Assembly (NCBI GenBank): GCA_937981575.1
Contig: CALJNR010000073.1
Span: 25,388-89,387, forward strand
DNA: 64,000 bases
Direction of reading: 5' to 3'
Source: an uncultured Clostridia bacterium
Lineage (GTDB): Bacteria; Bacillota; Clostridia; Lachnospirales; Cellulosilyticaceae
This document shows, one piece after another, positions 9,755 to 18,511 of this stretch. The position numbers were made by a program, and so were the translations under genes. The notes below the pieces were generated by a model, which saw only the letters and a program-made list of their open reading frames with translations, did not search any database and was not told the origin of the DNA. Position 1 is the stretch's first letter; each line of letters begins with the position of its first letter.

Positions 9755-10615
9755 GTGAAAGAAAATGCAATTATATTTACAAAAAGATTAATTAAAAGAT
9801 ATGTTGCACACAATATAGCAGCGACCAGTGCACAAATTGCTTATCACTGGATTATGGCATTTTTTCCATTTCTTATTTTCATTATTTCACTACTGACATA
9901 TACCAGAATTCCAGTTATTATTTTAATGGAATACATTGCAAAGATTGTGCCTAGTTCTTTAGTTCCTTTTATTAGAAATACCATTAACCAATTTATTTTG
10001 TACAGAAGTACGGCACTTTTATCAGTTGGGATGCTTGTCACCCTTTGGTCAGGAGGAACGGCTGTTAATGCTCTCACAAGAGGTATTTATTTAGCTTACA
10101 ACTCAAAACATGTTAAACCTTTTTGGCTTTCAAAACTGACAGCTGTTTTTTACACTATTTTACTCGCTGTGCTTATTATAGTTCTTATGATAAGCTTGGT
10201 GTTCGGAAACAGATTGGGAGACTATGTTATGGAAAGTCTTCAAGTTAATAGAGGCATTTTTATGCCGATATGGAATCTAAGCAGGCTTATTATGCCGTTC
10301 ATAGCACTAATTATGATCCTATACAGTATTTATAGGGTGATTCCTAGAAAATATCTTAAATGCAAAAATGTATGGCCGGGAACACTATTCGTATCGTTTG
10401 GGTGGTACTTTTTCTCGCTTATTTTTTCTATATACGTAGATAATTATAGTAAGTATAACCAATTATATGGTAGTATAGGAGGTGTATTTGTTTTGCTGAT
10501 ATGGCTTTACTCAAGCTGTATGCTTCTTCTTCTCGGAGCAGAAATCAATGCACTTTATCAGGATATTAAAACAAATCACGTGATACGAAGAGGTGAACGT
10601 GTTAAACTCACATAG
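9755..10615 (+). CDS. YihY/BrkB family integral membrane protein
   Basis: 286 residues with six predicted membrane helices. It carries the family pattern: an N-terminal amphipathic segment, the AAxSAQIAYHWIMAFFPFL stretch, and the late LYGSIGGVFVLLIWLYSSC motif. Once called RNase BN, the family is now regarded as a membrane transporter or barrier protein of unclear substrate. I chose GTG 9755 because GAGGAGGAGG lies just upstream; the in-frame ATG 9695 has no ribosome site. It is followed after 18 bases by the glycosylase gene and is likely the first gene of the run to metH. Confidence 0.87.
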   Translation: MKENAIIFTKRLIKRYVAHNIAATSAQIAYHWIMAFFPFLIFIISLLTYTRIPVIILMEYIAKIVPSSLVPFIRNTINQFILYRSTALLSVGMLVTLWSGGTAVNALTRGIYLAYNSKHVKPFWLSKLTAVFYTILLAVLIIVLMISLVFGNRLGDYVMESLQVNRGIFMPIWNLSRLIMPFIALIMILYSIYRVIPRKYLKCKNVWPGTLFVSFGWYFFSLIFSIYVDNYSKYNQLYGSIGGVFVLLIWLYSSCMLLLLGAEINALYQDIKTNHVIRRGERVKLT

Positions 10616-10633
10616 ATTAAAGGAGTATTTTTT

Positions 10634-11257
10634 ATGCAGCCACTTCATCAAATATTTTATCTTAGAGACAGCTTAGTTGTAGCTCGAGATCTGCTGGGAA
10701 AAACACTGGTAAGGCAAGTTGGAGATAAACACTATGCATTTAAAATTGTTGAAACAGAAGCTTACAGAGGAGAATTTGATAAAGCTTCCCATGCCTACGG
10801 CGGCAAGTTGACTAATCGAACGAGGCCTATGTTTCAAGCGGGGGGAATCACCTATATTTACCTTATTTATGGCATGTATTATTGTCTCAATATTGTTACA
10901 AACAATGAGAGCATTCCGCATGCTGTTCTAATTCGGGCCCTTCAGCCTTTAGATGATGAAGCCATTAGGTATGCTGCACTTAACAGACCCATTAAATCCA
11001 AAAAGGTGCAGGATCTCACTAATGGACCTGGAAAGCTCTGCAAAGCCTTAGTCATAGATAAAACCTTAAATGAAGTGGATGTTACAGAAAAAGGCAGTTT
11101 ATGGATTGCTGAGAGTATTACAGAAGAGAATAATATGAAGGACTTCGAGATTATAGAAGATAAAAGAATTAATATTCCTTACGCCATGGAATATCAAGAT
11201 GTTTTATGGCGGTTTTATATTAACCATAATCAGTTTGTATCAGTACTAAAAAAATAA
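10634..11257 (+). CDS. DNA-3-methyladenine glycosylase (AAG/MPG type)
   Basis: Excises alkylated purines such as 3-methyladenine, starting base excision repair. 207 residues, full family length. Conserved stretches include LARDLLGK-like VARDLLGKTLVRQ near residue 18, the catalytic-site KIVETEAYRG near 37-46, and the YLIYGMYYCLNIVT segment near 77-90. Start ATG 10634 follows AAAGGAG. It sits between yihY and metF with short gaps, an operon position that does not itself explain its function. Confidence 0.94.
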   Translation: MQPLHQIFYLRDSLVVARDLLGKTLVRQVGDKHYAFKIVETEAYRGEFDKASHAYGGKLTNRTRPMFQAGGITYIYLIYGMYYCLNIVTNNESIPHAVLIRALQPLDDEAIRYAALNRPIKSKKVQDLTNGPGKLCKALVIDKTLNEVDVTEKGSLWIAESITEENNMKDFEIIEDKRINIPYAMEYQDVLWRFYINHNQFVSVLKK

Positions 11258-11273
11258 TAAAGCGGTGATGAAC

Positions 11274-12152
11274 ATGTTTGAAAAAGAAATTCTTCAGTCT
11301 AAAAACCCTACCTTTTCGTTTGAAATTTTTCCGCCGAAGGGGGTAGGGAATTTAGAATCTATCTATGACGCAGTAGATGCCCTTGCAAGTTTAATGCCAG
11401 ACTTTATCAGCGTCACATACGGAGCTGGGGGAAGCAGCAGAGACAATACTGTAGAAATTGCATCGGTTATTCAGAATAAGTATAATATCCCCACTCTTGC
11501 ACATTTAACCTGTGTGGGGAGTACTAAGCTTGAGATGGACAACATTCTCGGTGCGCTAAGTGAAAAAGGTATCAAAAATATCTTGGCATTAAGAGGAGAT
11601 TTAAACGAAGAAGCTGTTTTAGGAGAGTTTAAATATGCTTCAGATCTTATTACATACATAAAAGACAAATATAACTTTAATATAGTCAGTGCTTGTTACC
11701 CAGAAAAACATTTAGAGGCCTATAGTATGGCATCAGACTTGCAGCATCTTAAATATAAAGTTAACAGTGGAGCAGATATGTTGGTATCACAGCTCTTTTT
11801 TGATAATGAAGTCTTTTATCGCTTTCTTGATAAGACAAGAGTGCTTGGAATAGAAGTGCCTATTATTGCAGGGATAATGCCCATAACCTCACCAAAACAA
11901 ATTGAGAGAATGGTTTCATTATGCGGAGCTACAGTTCCAGAAACAGTTCAGAAGTTTGTAAAAGCTTATGGGCACAACAGCATGGCAATAAAAGAAGCTG
12001 GAATTGCCTATGCGACGCAGCAAATTATTGATCTTCTTGCCCACGGCGTAGATGGTATTCACCTTTATACGATGAACCAGGCAGATATTGCGAAACGTAT
12101 TGCAGAAAATTTAAGAGGTATTCTTTATTCGTTAAAAGTAAAGAGGGCATAG
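11274..12152 (+). CDS. metF: 5,10-methylenetetrahydrofolate reductase
   Basis: Reduces methylene-THF to methyl-THF, the methyl donor for MetH encoded two genes downstream. About 292 residues form a TIM barrel; the N-terminal FSFEIFPPKG with its Glu, the LALRGD loop near residue 105 and the GIMP/GAGGSS segments are typical. In-frame GTG 11265 and ATG 11268 are alternatives; I prefer ATG 11274, with GCGGTGA as ribosome site. The next gene starts 2 bases after the stop. It lacks an obvious N-terminal Fe-S or MetV partner here. Confidence 0.94.
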   Translation: MFEKEILQSKNPTFSFEIFPPKGVGNLESIYDAVDALASLMPDFISVTYGAGGSSRDNTVEIASVIQNKYNIPTLAHLTCVGSTKLEMDNILGALSEKGIKNILALRGDLNEEAVLGEFKYASDLITYIKDKYNFNIVSACYPEKHLEAYSMASDLQHLKYKVNSGADMLVSQLFFDNEVFYRFLDKTRVLGIEVPIIAGIMPITSPKQIERMVSLCGATVPETVQKFVKAYGHNSMAIKEAGIAYATQQIIDLLAHGVDGIHLYTMNQADIAKRIAENLRGILYSLKVKRA

Positions 12153-12154
12153 AG

Positions 12155-12826
12155 ATGAATATTTCAAGTCTAATGATTCAAGATGCACTTCGGTATATGC
12201 AGGTTCCAAAATCGAAGGCTGGTGATGAAACACTTCAAAAAATAATAGATGGATTCAATAAACTTTACCAAATAAGCACCCCAAAATACATTTATCATAG
12301 TTTCCATATTAGGAAGGACAACTTGGTAACTGAATTTGAAGGGACAAGTTTCGAGGTTAAAAGCTCAGATCTTACAAAGCTTTTTGAAAGCTGTCAAAGA
12401 TGTTATCTTTTAGCAGCGACACTCGGGCAGTCTGTGGACAGGGAGATCGGGATAAAGCAAAAGGTAGATATGCTGGATGCAGTCATATTAGATGCATGTG
12501 CCTCTGTTTTAATAGAAAAGCTATGTGATGAAGCAGAGCAGAAAATTGCAGCAGAAGTTTCGGACGGCGAATTTCTTACCATGAGGTTCAGCCCAGGATA
12601 TGGAGATGTCCCCCTAGAAGTGCAGCAGGAACTTATAGAGGTGATGGTGGCTGCTAAAAAAATAGGATTAAGCCTTACATATACTAATATGCTTATTCCT
12701 ACAAAGTCTATAACAGCTTTTATCGGTATATCTTCAAAAAAAGAAAATAGAATGAAAAACTGCGGGGCATGCAACTTAGCAGCCAGCTGTTTATATAAGG
12801 AAAGAGGGAATCGATGTGGTTTATAA
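12155..12826 (+). CDS. Stand-alone MetH reactivation-domain protein
   Basis: 223 residues matching the vitamin B12-dependent methionine synthase activation domain (Pfam Met_synt_B12), here as a separate protein. The diagnostic RFSPGYGDVPLEVQ segment, which binds S-adenosylmethionine in the classic enzyme, is near residue 142, and a C-terminal CGACNLAASC cysteine motif follows near residue 206. It would reductively remethylate oxidised cob(II)alamin on MetH in trans. It overlaps metH by 11 bases, consistent with translational coupling. Such split arrangements are known in Clostridia. Confidence 0.9.
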   Translation: MNISSLMIQDALRYMQVPKSKAGDETLQKIIDGFNKLYQISTPKYIYHSFHIRKDNLVTEFEGTSFEVKSSDLTKLFESCQRCYLLAATLGQSVDREIGIKQKVDMLDAVILDACASVLIEKLCDEAEQKIAAEVSDGEFLTMRFSPGYGDVPLEVQQELIEVMVAAKKIGLSLTYTNMLIPTKSITAFIGISSKKENRMKNCGACNLAASCLYKERGNRCGL

Positions 12827-15203
12827 TGTATTAGAAAAAAAACGGCTGATTTTTGATGGTGCGATGGGGACGGTTCTCCAAAATCGAGGGTTGAAACTAG
12901 GAGAACTTCCAGAAAGTTATAATTTCACCCATGCAGAAGTGGTGCAAAGTATTCATAGAGACTACTTAAAGGCAGGGGCTAATTTTGTTACAACTAATAC
13001 TTTTGGGGCGAACAGATATAAAATGCAAAAACTGCCTTATACAGTAGAAGAAATCATTATGCAGGCGGCAAAACTTGCAAGAAATGCAGCTAAGGATTTT
13101 CCGGAAGCTTACGTAGCGTTAGATGTAGGACCAAGCGGAAGAGTTCTACAGCCTGTAGGAGATACTCCCTTTGAAGAGGTTTACGAAGTTTTCAAAGAAC
13201 AAGTTGTAGCTGGGGAAAAGGCAGGCTGTGACGTGGTTCTCTTTGAAACATTTACGGATTTATATGAACTAAAAGCTGCTGTACTTGCAGCTAAGGAAAA
13301 TACATCCCTTCCTATCTTCTGTACGATGAGCTTTGAAGAGAATGAGCGAACCTTTTTTGGCACAAGTATTGAGGCGATGGTTCTGACTTTAGAAAGCCTT
13401 GGCGTACAGGCTCTTGGCGTAAATTGCTCCCTTGGGCCAAAACAGCTTGTGCCGATTGTTAACAAGATACTTAGATATGCTTCGATTCCAGTTATGATCC
13501 AGCCGAATGCAGGGCTTCCAACCGTAGGCGGGGCAGCAGCAACTTATGATATTACTGCCGAGCAGTTTGCAGAGTATATGAAGACATTTGCTGAATGCGG
13601 CATAAGTATACTCGGAGGGTGCTGCGGAACAACTGAAGAGTATATAGAAAAAACGGTTAAAAAGATTGCAGAGCTTCCTTATCTGTTTCAGCCAAAAGAA
13701 AGACTTACGGGGGTTTGCAGTCATTCAGAAGCGGTATTTTTTGATGATGTTGTGATCATTGGCGAAAGGCTTAATCCTACAGGGAAAAAGATGCTTCAGG
13801 CAGCTCTTAGAAATCATGATATGGATTATATTCTAAGAGAGGCTATCATGCAGCAGGAACAGGGTGCTCACGTTTTAGATGTTAACATGGGACTTCCAGA
13901 TATAGATGAGGTAGAAATGCTAAAACATGCTGTAGCTGAACTTCAGGGAATTATTACTCTGCCTCTTCAAATTGACTCTTCGAATCCTAAGGCGTTAGAA
14001 GCAGCAGCTAGAATCTATAATGGAAAACCTATTCTTAATTCTGTAAATGGTAAGAATGAAAGCTTAGAAACCATTTTACCTATTGCTAAAAAATATGGCG
14101 CATGTGTTTTGGGATTAACATTAGATGAAAAAGGTATTCCAAATTCAGCAGAAGAAAGACTTGCAATTGCTGAAAAAATAGTAGAAACTGCAGTTCAAAT
14201 GGGTATTCCCAAACAAGATATTCTTATCGACTGTCTTGTAGTTACTGCATCAGCTCAGCAGGATTTGGTGATAGAAACACTAAAAGCTGTAAGGCTCGTT
14301 AAAGAAAAGTTAGGGGTAAAGACTGTGCTTGGCGTAAGCAATGTTTCGTTTGGACTGCCTAATAGACCAGTTATTAACAAAACTATGCTTGCCATGGCCC
14401 TTATGCAAGGACTTGATGCGCCTATCATGAATCCAGGGGACGCAGGAATGGCTGAAACAATCCGGGCTTACAGAGTACTAAATGGTAAGGACGAAGATTC
14501 AAAAGAATATACAACTTTCTATATGGATGCGCAAAATAGCGAAGCAGACAAAGTAAACGAGGCTGCACCTAAAGAATCTTTAGATCTCAGACAGAGTATT
14601 ATAAGCGGGCTTAAGGAAGAAACGAAGATGTTGACAGACGAGCATTTAAAGGCGATGGCGCCTTTGGAGATTATTGAAACTTATATCGTACCAGCCCTTA
14701 ATGAAGTTGGCATTCTTTACGAAAATCAAAAAATTTATTTGCCACAGCTTATAAAATCAGCGGAAGCAGCTAAAAAATCTTTTGAAGTGCTTCAGAAAGA
14801 ATTGGTAAAAACCAATACGGAGCATACGCTAAGCAAAACAAAAGTCGTATTGGCTACTGTTTATGGAGATATTCATGATATTGGAAAAAATATAGTTAAA
14901 GTTATTATGGAGAATTATAATTTTGATGTCATAGATCTTGGCAAAGACGTGCCAGCAGAGAAAGTTGTTGAAGCTGTCAAAAGCCATCAAGCTAAAATAG
15001 TAGGGCTGAGTGCACTGATGACTACCACTGTCAGCAGTATGAAAGATACAATTGCTGCCCTAAGAGCGCAGTGTCCAGATACTAAGATTATAGTTGGCGG
15101 CGCGGTGCTAACAAAAGAACTTGCAGCTTATGTTAACGCAGATTTTTATGCGAAAGATGCCATGGAAACCGTTAAAGTTGCACAGAATATAGTCACCTGT
15201 TAA
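12816..15203 (+). CDS. metH: Cobalamin-dependent methionine synthase lacking the activation domain
   Basis: Transfers a methyl group from methyl-THF through cobalamin to homocysteine. 795 residues in three modules: a homocysteine/zinc domain (about 1-300; Cys in GVNCSLG near 204 and GGCCGTT near 268), a pterin-binding domain (about 310-590; GERLNPTG near 315), and a B12-binding module (about 595-795; the cobalt-ligating His in GDIHDIGKN near 686). E. coli MetH has about 1230 residues; the missing reactivation domain is encoded by the gene before. GTG 12816 follows AGAGGG. Confidence 0.96.
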   Translation: MVYNVLEKKRLIFDGAMGTVLQNRGLKLGELPESYNFTHAEVVQSIHRDYLKAGANFVTTNTFGANRYKMQKLPYTVEEIIMQAAKLARNAAKDFPEAYVALDVGPSGRVLQPVGDTPFEEVYEVFKEQVVAGEKAGCDVVLFETFTDLYELKAAVLAAKENTSLPIFCTMSFEENERTFFGTSIEAMVLTLESLGVQALGVNCSLGPKQLVPIVNKILRYASIPVMIQPNAGLPTVGGAAATYDITAEQFAEYMKTFAECGISILGGCCGTTEEYIEKTVKKIAELPYLFQPKERLTGVCSHSEAVFFDDVVIIGERLNPTGKKMLQAALRNHDMDYILREAIMQQEQGAHVLDVNMGLPDIDEVEMLKHAVAELQGIITLPLQIDSSNPKALEAAARIYNGKPILNSVNGKNESLETILPIAKKYGACVLGLTLDEKGIPNSAEERLAIAEKIVETAVQMGIPKQDILIDCLVVTASAQQDLVIETLKAVRLVKEKLGVKTVLGVSNVSFGLPNRPVINKTMLAMALMQGLDAPIMNPGDAGMAETIRAYRVLNGKDEDSKEYTTFYMDAQNSEADKVNEAAPKESLDLRQSIISGLKEETKMLTDEHLKAMAPLEIIETYIVPALNEVGILYENQKIYLPQLIKSAEAAKKSFEVLQKELVKTNTEHTLSKTKVVLATVYGDIHDIGKNIVKVIMENYNFDVIDLGKDVPAEKVVEAVKSHQAKIVGLSALMTTTVSSMKDTIAALRAQCPDTKIIVGGAVLTKELAAYVNADFYAKDAMETVKVAQNIVTC

Positions 15204-15415
15204 AAAAATAAGTGAGACTAAAAATAATTTTGATATTCTATTTGCTTTTATTGTTAACATAGTATAAATTAGTAATATGAGAATTTGTATGTTTTTTATG
15301 CTAATAAGCGTAATAGAAATGAATCATTTAGCAGATGGATCTTGTACATTGTGTATCGAGGCAGTAGGTATGCTTATTCAAATGGAATAGTTTTACTTAA
15401 GGAGGGGAACACAAG

Positions 15416-16492
15416 ATGGATAGTGAACTAATGAGTCAGCAGCAGTCATCTTTAGAATATTTAGAGATAGAACTGCAGCAGCAAAGAGGCATGTTATGGC
15501 TTTTTGGTGAAATTATGAAAGAAGCTGTTAACATAAGTTCTTTCAAGCAGCTTATGGCGATATTAACAGATATGTTAATGGGGGTAATGGGCGTTACAAC
15601 CTGCTATCTTTGGATCGCTCAGGAAGACAAGTATAAAGTGTATTTTAGAAGTGTAGAGCTGCAGAACGACTTTAGGGAAACTAAAGTTATGGACATTCCA
15701 GCTTCTTTAAAAGATTTGCAAGGCTCCTATACCTTTTCAAGAGAAGAAATCGTAAGTCCGCTTATTGAATGTATCAATGTTCCCTTATCCAGGTTTGCTG
15801 TTCCCCTGAAGAATTTTAACGATAACAGCATCTTTGGAGCGTTGGTATTAGAGCACGAAGAGCCTAACTTTTTTACGGATAATACAATTGCTTTTTTTGA
15901 AACCTTAACGATATTTATTTCAATCAATGCTCAAAACTCAAGGCTTCTGCAGACTGTCTCAAAAGAGTCGCAAACAGATCCGCTGACAGGAGCCTATAAT
16001 AGAAGGCATCTTCAAAAAGCACTGGAGAAGGTTTACAAAGCTAAGAAAATCATGACTGTAGCAGTTGTAGATACAGATAATTTTAAGCAGGTTAACGATA
16101 TGCTTGGCCATTTAAAGGGCGATACGGTACTTAAGGCTATTGCTCAGCTGGCAAAAGGATCTGTAAGAGAATACGGCGGAGAAGTCGTAAGGTATGGCGG
16201 AGATGAATTCGTTATACTTATCCCTATTCCGATAGAAGAAGCTATTCATATTTTAGAAGAATTCAGAAGAGGTGTATATTATATTCAGCTGACTTATGAC
16301 ATTGATATTCCAGTAACTGTAACATTAGGGGCGTGTTCATATCCTGATATGGCTGAAGATCCGCATCAAGCTGTAAGAGCTGCAGATAATGCACTGATTA
16401 GGGGCAAAATGAAAGGTAAAAATCGTGTGGTACTGGCTATAGAAGAAGACATAAAAAAGAGTGTGCTTCTTAACCCTGAGGTTACTACCTGA
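15416..16492 (+). CDS. GGDEF-domain protein, probable diguanylate cyclase with GAF-like sensor
   Basis: 358 residues. Residues about 30-190 resemble a GAF-type sensor domain, followed by a GGDEF domain whose catalytic loop RYGGDEF lies near residue 260; DTDNFKQVND supplies the metal-binding Asp. It should make cyclic di-GMP from GTP. The product-inhibition I-site RxxD normally found just before GGDEF is absent here (REYG). No membrane helix is visible, so the signal is probably intracellular. Start ATG 15416 follows AAGGAGGGG. It stands alone between metH and wecB. Confidence 0.9.
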   Translation: MDSELMSQQQSSLEYLEIELQQQRGMLWLFGEIMKEAVNISSFKQLMAILTDMLMGVMGVTTCYLWIAQEDKYKVYFRSVELQNDFRETKVMDIPASLKDLQGSYTFSREEIVSPLIECINVPLSRFAVPLKNFNDNSIFGALVLEHEEPNFFTDNTIAFFETLTIFISINAQNSRLLQTVSKESQTDPLTGAYNRRHLQKALEKVYKAKKIMTVAVVDTDNFKQVNDMLGHLKGDTVLKAIAQLAKGSVREYGGEVVRYGGDEFVILIPIPIEEAIHILEEFRRGVYYIQLTYDIDIPVTVTLGACSYPDMAEDPHQAVRAADNALIRGKMKGKNRVVLAIEEDIKKSVLLNPEVTT

Positions 16493-16521
16493 AGTTAAGA
16501 CTTTAATTGGCTGACGGCGTC

Positions 16522-16550
16522 TTGTACTTGGAAAATATATGTTGTATAAT
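16522..16550 (+). promoter_or_regulatory. Sigma-A promoter upstream of wecB and the atp operon
   Basis: TTGTAC (16522-16527) and perfect TATAAT (16545-16550), 17 bases apart. The start would be near 16557, leaving a leader of about 95 bases before wecB that includes a large hairpin. Confidence 0.65.
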
Positions 16551-16581
16551 GTCTTATTAACGTTATTTTTATCTAAATGAA

Positions 16582-16618
16582 AAAGATTACCTGCCTATAA
16601 GGTAGGCAGATAATCTTT
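16582..16618 (+). other. Leader hairpin between promoter and wecB
   Basis: AAAGATTA-CCTGCCT and AGGCAG-ATAATCTTT arms (about 16582-16618) form a long stem around a short ATAAGG-type loop. It lies downstream of the proposed promoter and has no T-run, so it is more likely a structured 5' leader than the terminator of the GGDEF gene, though it could weakly do the latter. Confidence 0.6.
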
Positions 16619-16650
16619 AGAAATACTTAAATATGAGGAGTAATTAACAA

Positions 16651-17805
16651 ATGAACAAAATAAAAGTAATGAGTGTATTCGGCACCCGTCCGGAAGCTGT
16701 TAAGATGGCTCCGCTTGTTAAAGAATTAGAAAGATATGATGAACTTGAAAGTATAGTATGTGTAACGGCACAGCATAGAGAGATGTTAGATCAAGTGCTT
16801 GATATATTTAAACTAGAAGCTCATTATGATTTAAATATTATGAAAGACAGACAGACACTAACAGGCATTACTGTTAGAGTTTTAGAAGGCTTAGAGAAGG
16901 TTTTAGATGAGGTGCGTCCAGACATCGTTCTTGTCCATGGAGATACAACCACCTCTTTTGTTTCTGCCCTTGCGGCATTTTATAAGCAGATTAAAGTAGG
17001 TCATGTAGAAGCTGGGCTTAGAACTTATAACAGGTATGAGCCTTTTCCTGAGGAGATGAATAGAAAACTTACAGGATCACTAACTAATCTCCATTTTTCA
17101 CCTACCCCTCTTGCAAAGGAAAATCTGCTTAGAGAGGGAATAGAAGAAGAAAGTATTTTTGTTACAGGGAATACGGTAATAGATGCGCTTAAAACAACAA
17201 TAGAAGAAGACTACATATTTTCTGAAGAAAAGTTGAATGCTATTCATTATGCGAAGCAGAAAGTTATTACAATGACTGCACACCGCAGAGAAAATTTAGG
17301 AGAGCCTTTAGAGAACATATGCAGTGCTGTACGGGAAATCGCCCTCGAACATGAAGATGTTGAGGTTGTTTATGCTGTGCATAAAAATCCTGCGGTAAGA
17401 GAAGTGGCAGAAAAGATACTTGGAGATGTTCCAAGGGTACATCTAGTTGAGCCGCTGGATATTAAAGACATGCATAACTTAATGCGAAGGTCTTATCTGG
17501 TACTTACAGATTCAGGCGGGCTTCAGGAAGAGGTTCCTTCGCTTGGAAAACCTGTACTTGTTCTTAGGAATGTAACTGAAAGACCCGAAGGGATTGAAGC
17601 AGGAACCCTGAAGCTGGCTGGGGTAGAAAAGGATACAATCTATCAGCTTACGAAAGAACTGCTTACCAATAAAGAACTTTATGGTCAAATGGCACAGGCC
17701 AAAAATCCGTTTGGTGATGGGGAAGCTTCAAGGAGAATAGCTGAAGCGATTCTCTATCATTTTAGCAAAGAAGCTAAAAGGCCAGAAGATTATCAGTATA
17801 AATAA
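16651..17805 (+). CDS. wecB: UDP-N-acetylglucosamine 2-epimerase (non-hydrolysing)
   Basis: Interconverts UDP-GlcNAc and UDP-ManNAc for cell-wall glycopolymers. 384 residues, the usual length. Signatures are FGTRPEAVKMAPL near residue 10, the HGDTTT loop near 95, GHVEAGLRT near 112, and the C-terminal TDSGGLQEE UDP-binding loop near 288. Start ATG 16651 follows GAGGAG. Only 34 bases separate it from atpZ, with no terminator, so it probably forms the first gene of the atp transcript, an order seen in other Firmicutes. Confidence 0.95.
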   Translation: MNKIKVMSVFGTRPEAVKMAPLVKELERYDELESIVCVTAQHREMLDQVLDIFKLEAHYDLNIMKDRQTLTGITVRVLEGLEKVLDEVRPDIVLVHGDTTTSFVSALAAFYKQIKVGHVEAGLRTYNRYEPFPEEMNRKLTGSLTNLHFSPTPLAKENLLREGIEEESIFVTGNTVIDALKTTIEEDYIFSEEKLNAIHYAKQKVITMTAHRRENLGEPLENICSAVREIALEHEDVEVVYAVHKNPAVREVAEKILGDVPRVHLVEPLDIKDMHNLMRRSYLVLTDSGGLQEEVPSLGKPVLVLRNVTERPEGIEAGTLKLAGVEKDTIYQLTKELLTNKELYGQMAQAKNPFGDGEASRRIAEAILYHFSKEAKRPEDYQYK

Positions 17806-17839
17806 TGAATACTTCTAGTCCATAGGAGGGGGTTTGAAA

Positions 17840-18067
17840 ATGAAAAATAGTAGTTGGGCACGTTCTTTAGTTCTGATATCCCAGTTAGGCATTTCTATGA
17901 TTATTCCTATTTTGTTATGTACACTAATAGGTGTATTTTTAGATAACAAAATACATTCAGAGCCGTGGCTTACTATCATTTTTATCCTCTTAGGGGTAGG
18001 GGCAGCTTTTAGAAATATGTTTTACATGACAAGTAAAGAAATGAAGAAAGGGAAAAAAGATGAATAA
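17840..18067 (+). CDS. atpZ: AtpZ/AtpI-family small membrane protein
   Basis: 75 residues with two hydrophobic helices (about 10-32 and 42-62) and a basic C-terminus. Members precede atpB in many bacteria and are linked to Mg2+ supply or c-ring assembly. I chose ATG 17840, 7 bases after AGGAGGGGG; TTG 17834 is a less likely alternative. It overlaps the following gene by 8 bases. The family assignment is by helix pattern, the GVFLDNK turn and position. Confidence 0.82.
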   Translation: MKNSSWARSLVLISQLGISMIIPILLCTLIGVFLDNKIHSEPWLTIIFILLGVGAAFRNMFYMTSKEMKKGKKDE

Positions 18068-18446
18068 TGATTATCTCAAGATGAACAAGCCCCATCTTAA
18101 GAAAAATTTTATGCCTATTGTTATGATAGGATTTTCATTAATCGTATATACTATAGGCATATTGTGGACCAGTGATCTCTGGAGCTGGACTCGCGGGATA
18201 TTATTTGGCTTATTATTTTCCCTGCTAAAGCTTAAACTTATGCAAAGTACGTTTAAGCGTGCTGTAACAATGCCCGAAGGTAAGGCGAAAAGCTATGCGA
18301 CAATGCATTATGTTCTTAGGTATCTTTTAACAGGTCTTGTACTATTTGTTGCTGCAATCGAGCCAGAAATAAATATTTTAGGAGTGTTTTTTGGTCTTAT
18401 TTCAATGAAAGCTGCTGCTTATATGCAGCTGATGATGAAGGAGTAA
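18060..18446 (+). CDS. atpI: ATP synthase subunit I-like membrane protein
   Basis: 128 residues with four predicted membrane helices and a basic loop between helices 2 and 3, as in the AtpI family that assists c-ring assembly. It starts within the end of atpZ and is followed by a 65-base gap carrying a perfect palindrome before atpB. AtpI proteins diverge strongly, so identity relies on topology, size and position. Confidence 0.72.
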   Translation: MNNDYLKMNKPHLKKNFMPIVMIGFSLIVYTIGILWTSDLWSWTRGILFGLLFSLLKLKLMQSTFKRAVTMPEGKAKSYATMHYVLRYLLTGLVLFVAAIEPEINILGVFFGLISMKAAAYMQLMMKE

Positions 18447-18458
18447 ATGAGGCAACAA

Positions 18459-18474
18459 GAGCTTATATAAGCTC
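18459..18474. repeat. 16-bp perfect palindrome between atpI and atpB
   Basis: GAGCTTATATAAGCTC is its own reverse complement. It lies 37 bases before the atpB start inside the operon. As DNA it could be a dimeric protein site; as RNA it has no loop of its own and would form only a short hairpin. Confidence 0.5.
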
Positions 18475-18511
18475 ATTGCATATATTCTTTAAAAGAAAGG
18501 GGTGTAAGTAG

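Noticed and set aside
16582..16618. Hairpin as terminator of the GGDEF gene
   Set aside because: It has no T-run and lies downstream of a good promoter for wecB, so a leader element is the better reading; weak terminator activity cannot be excluded.
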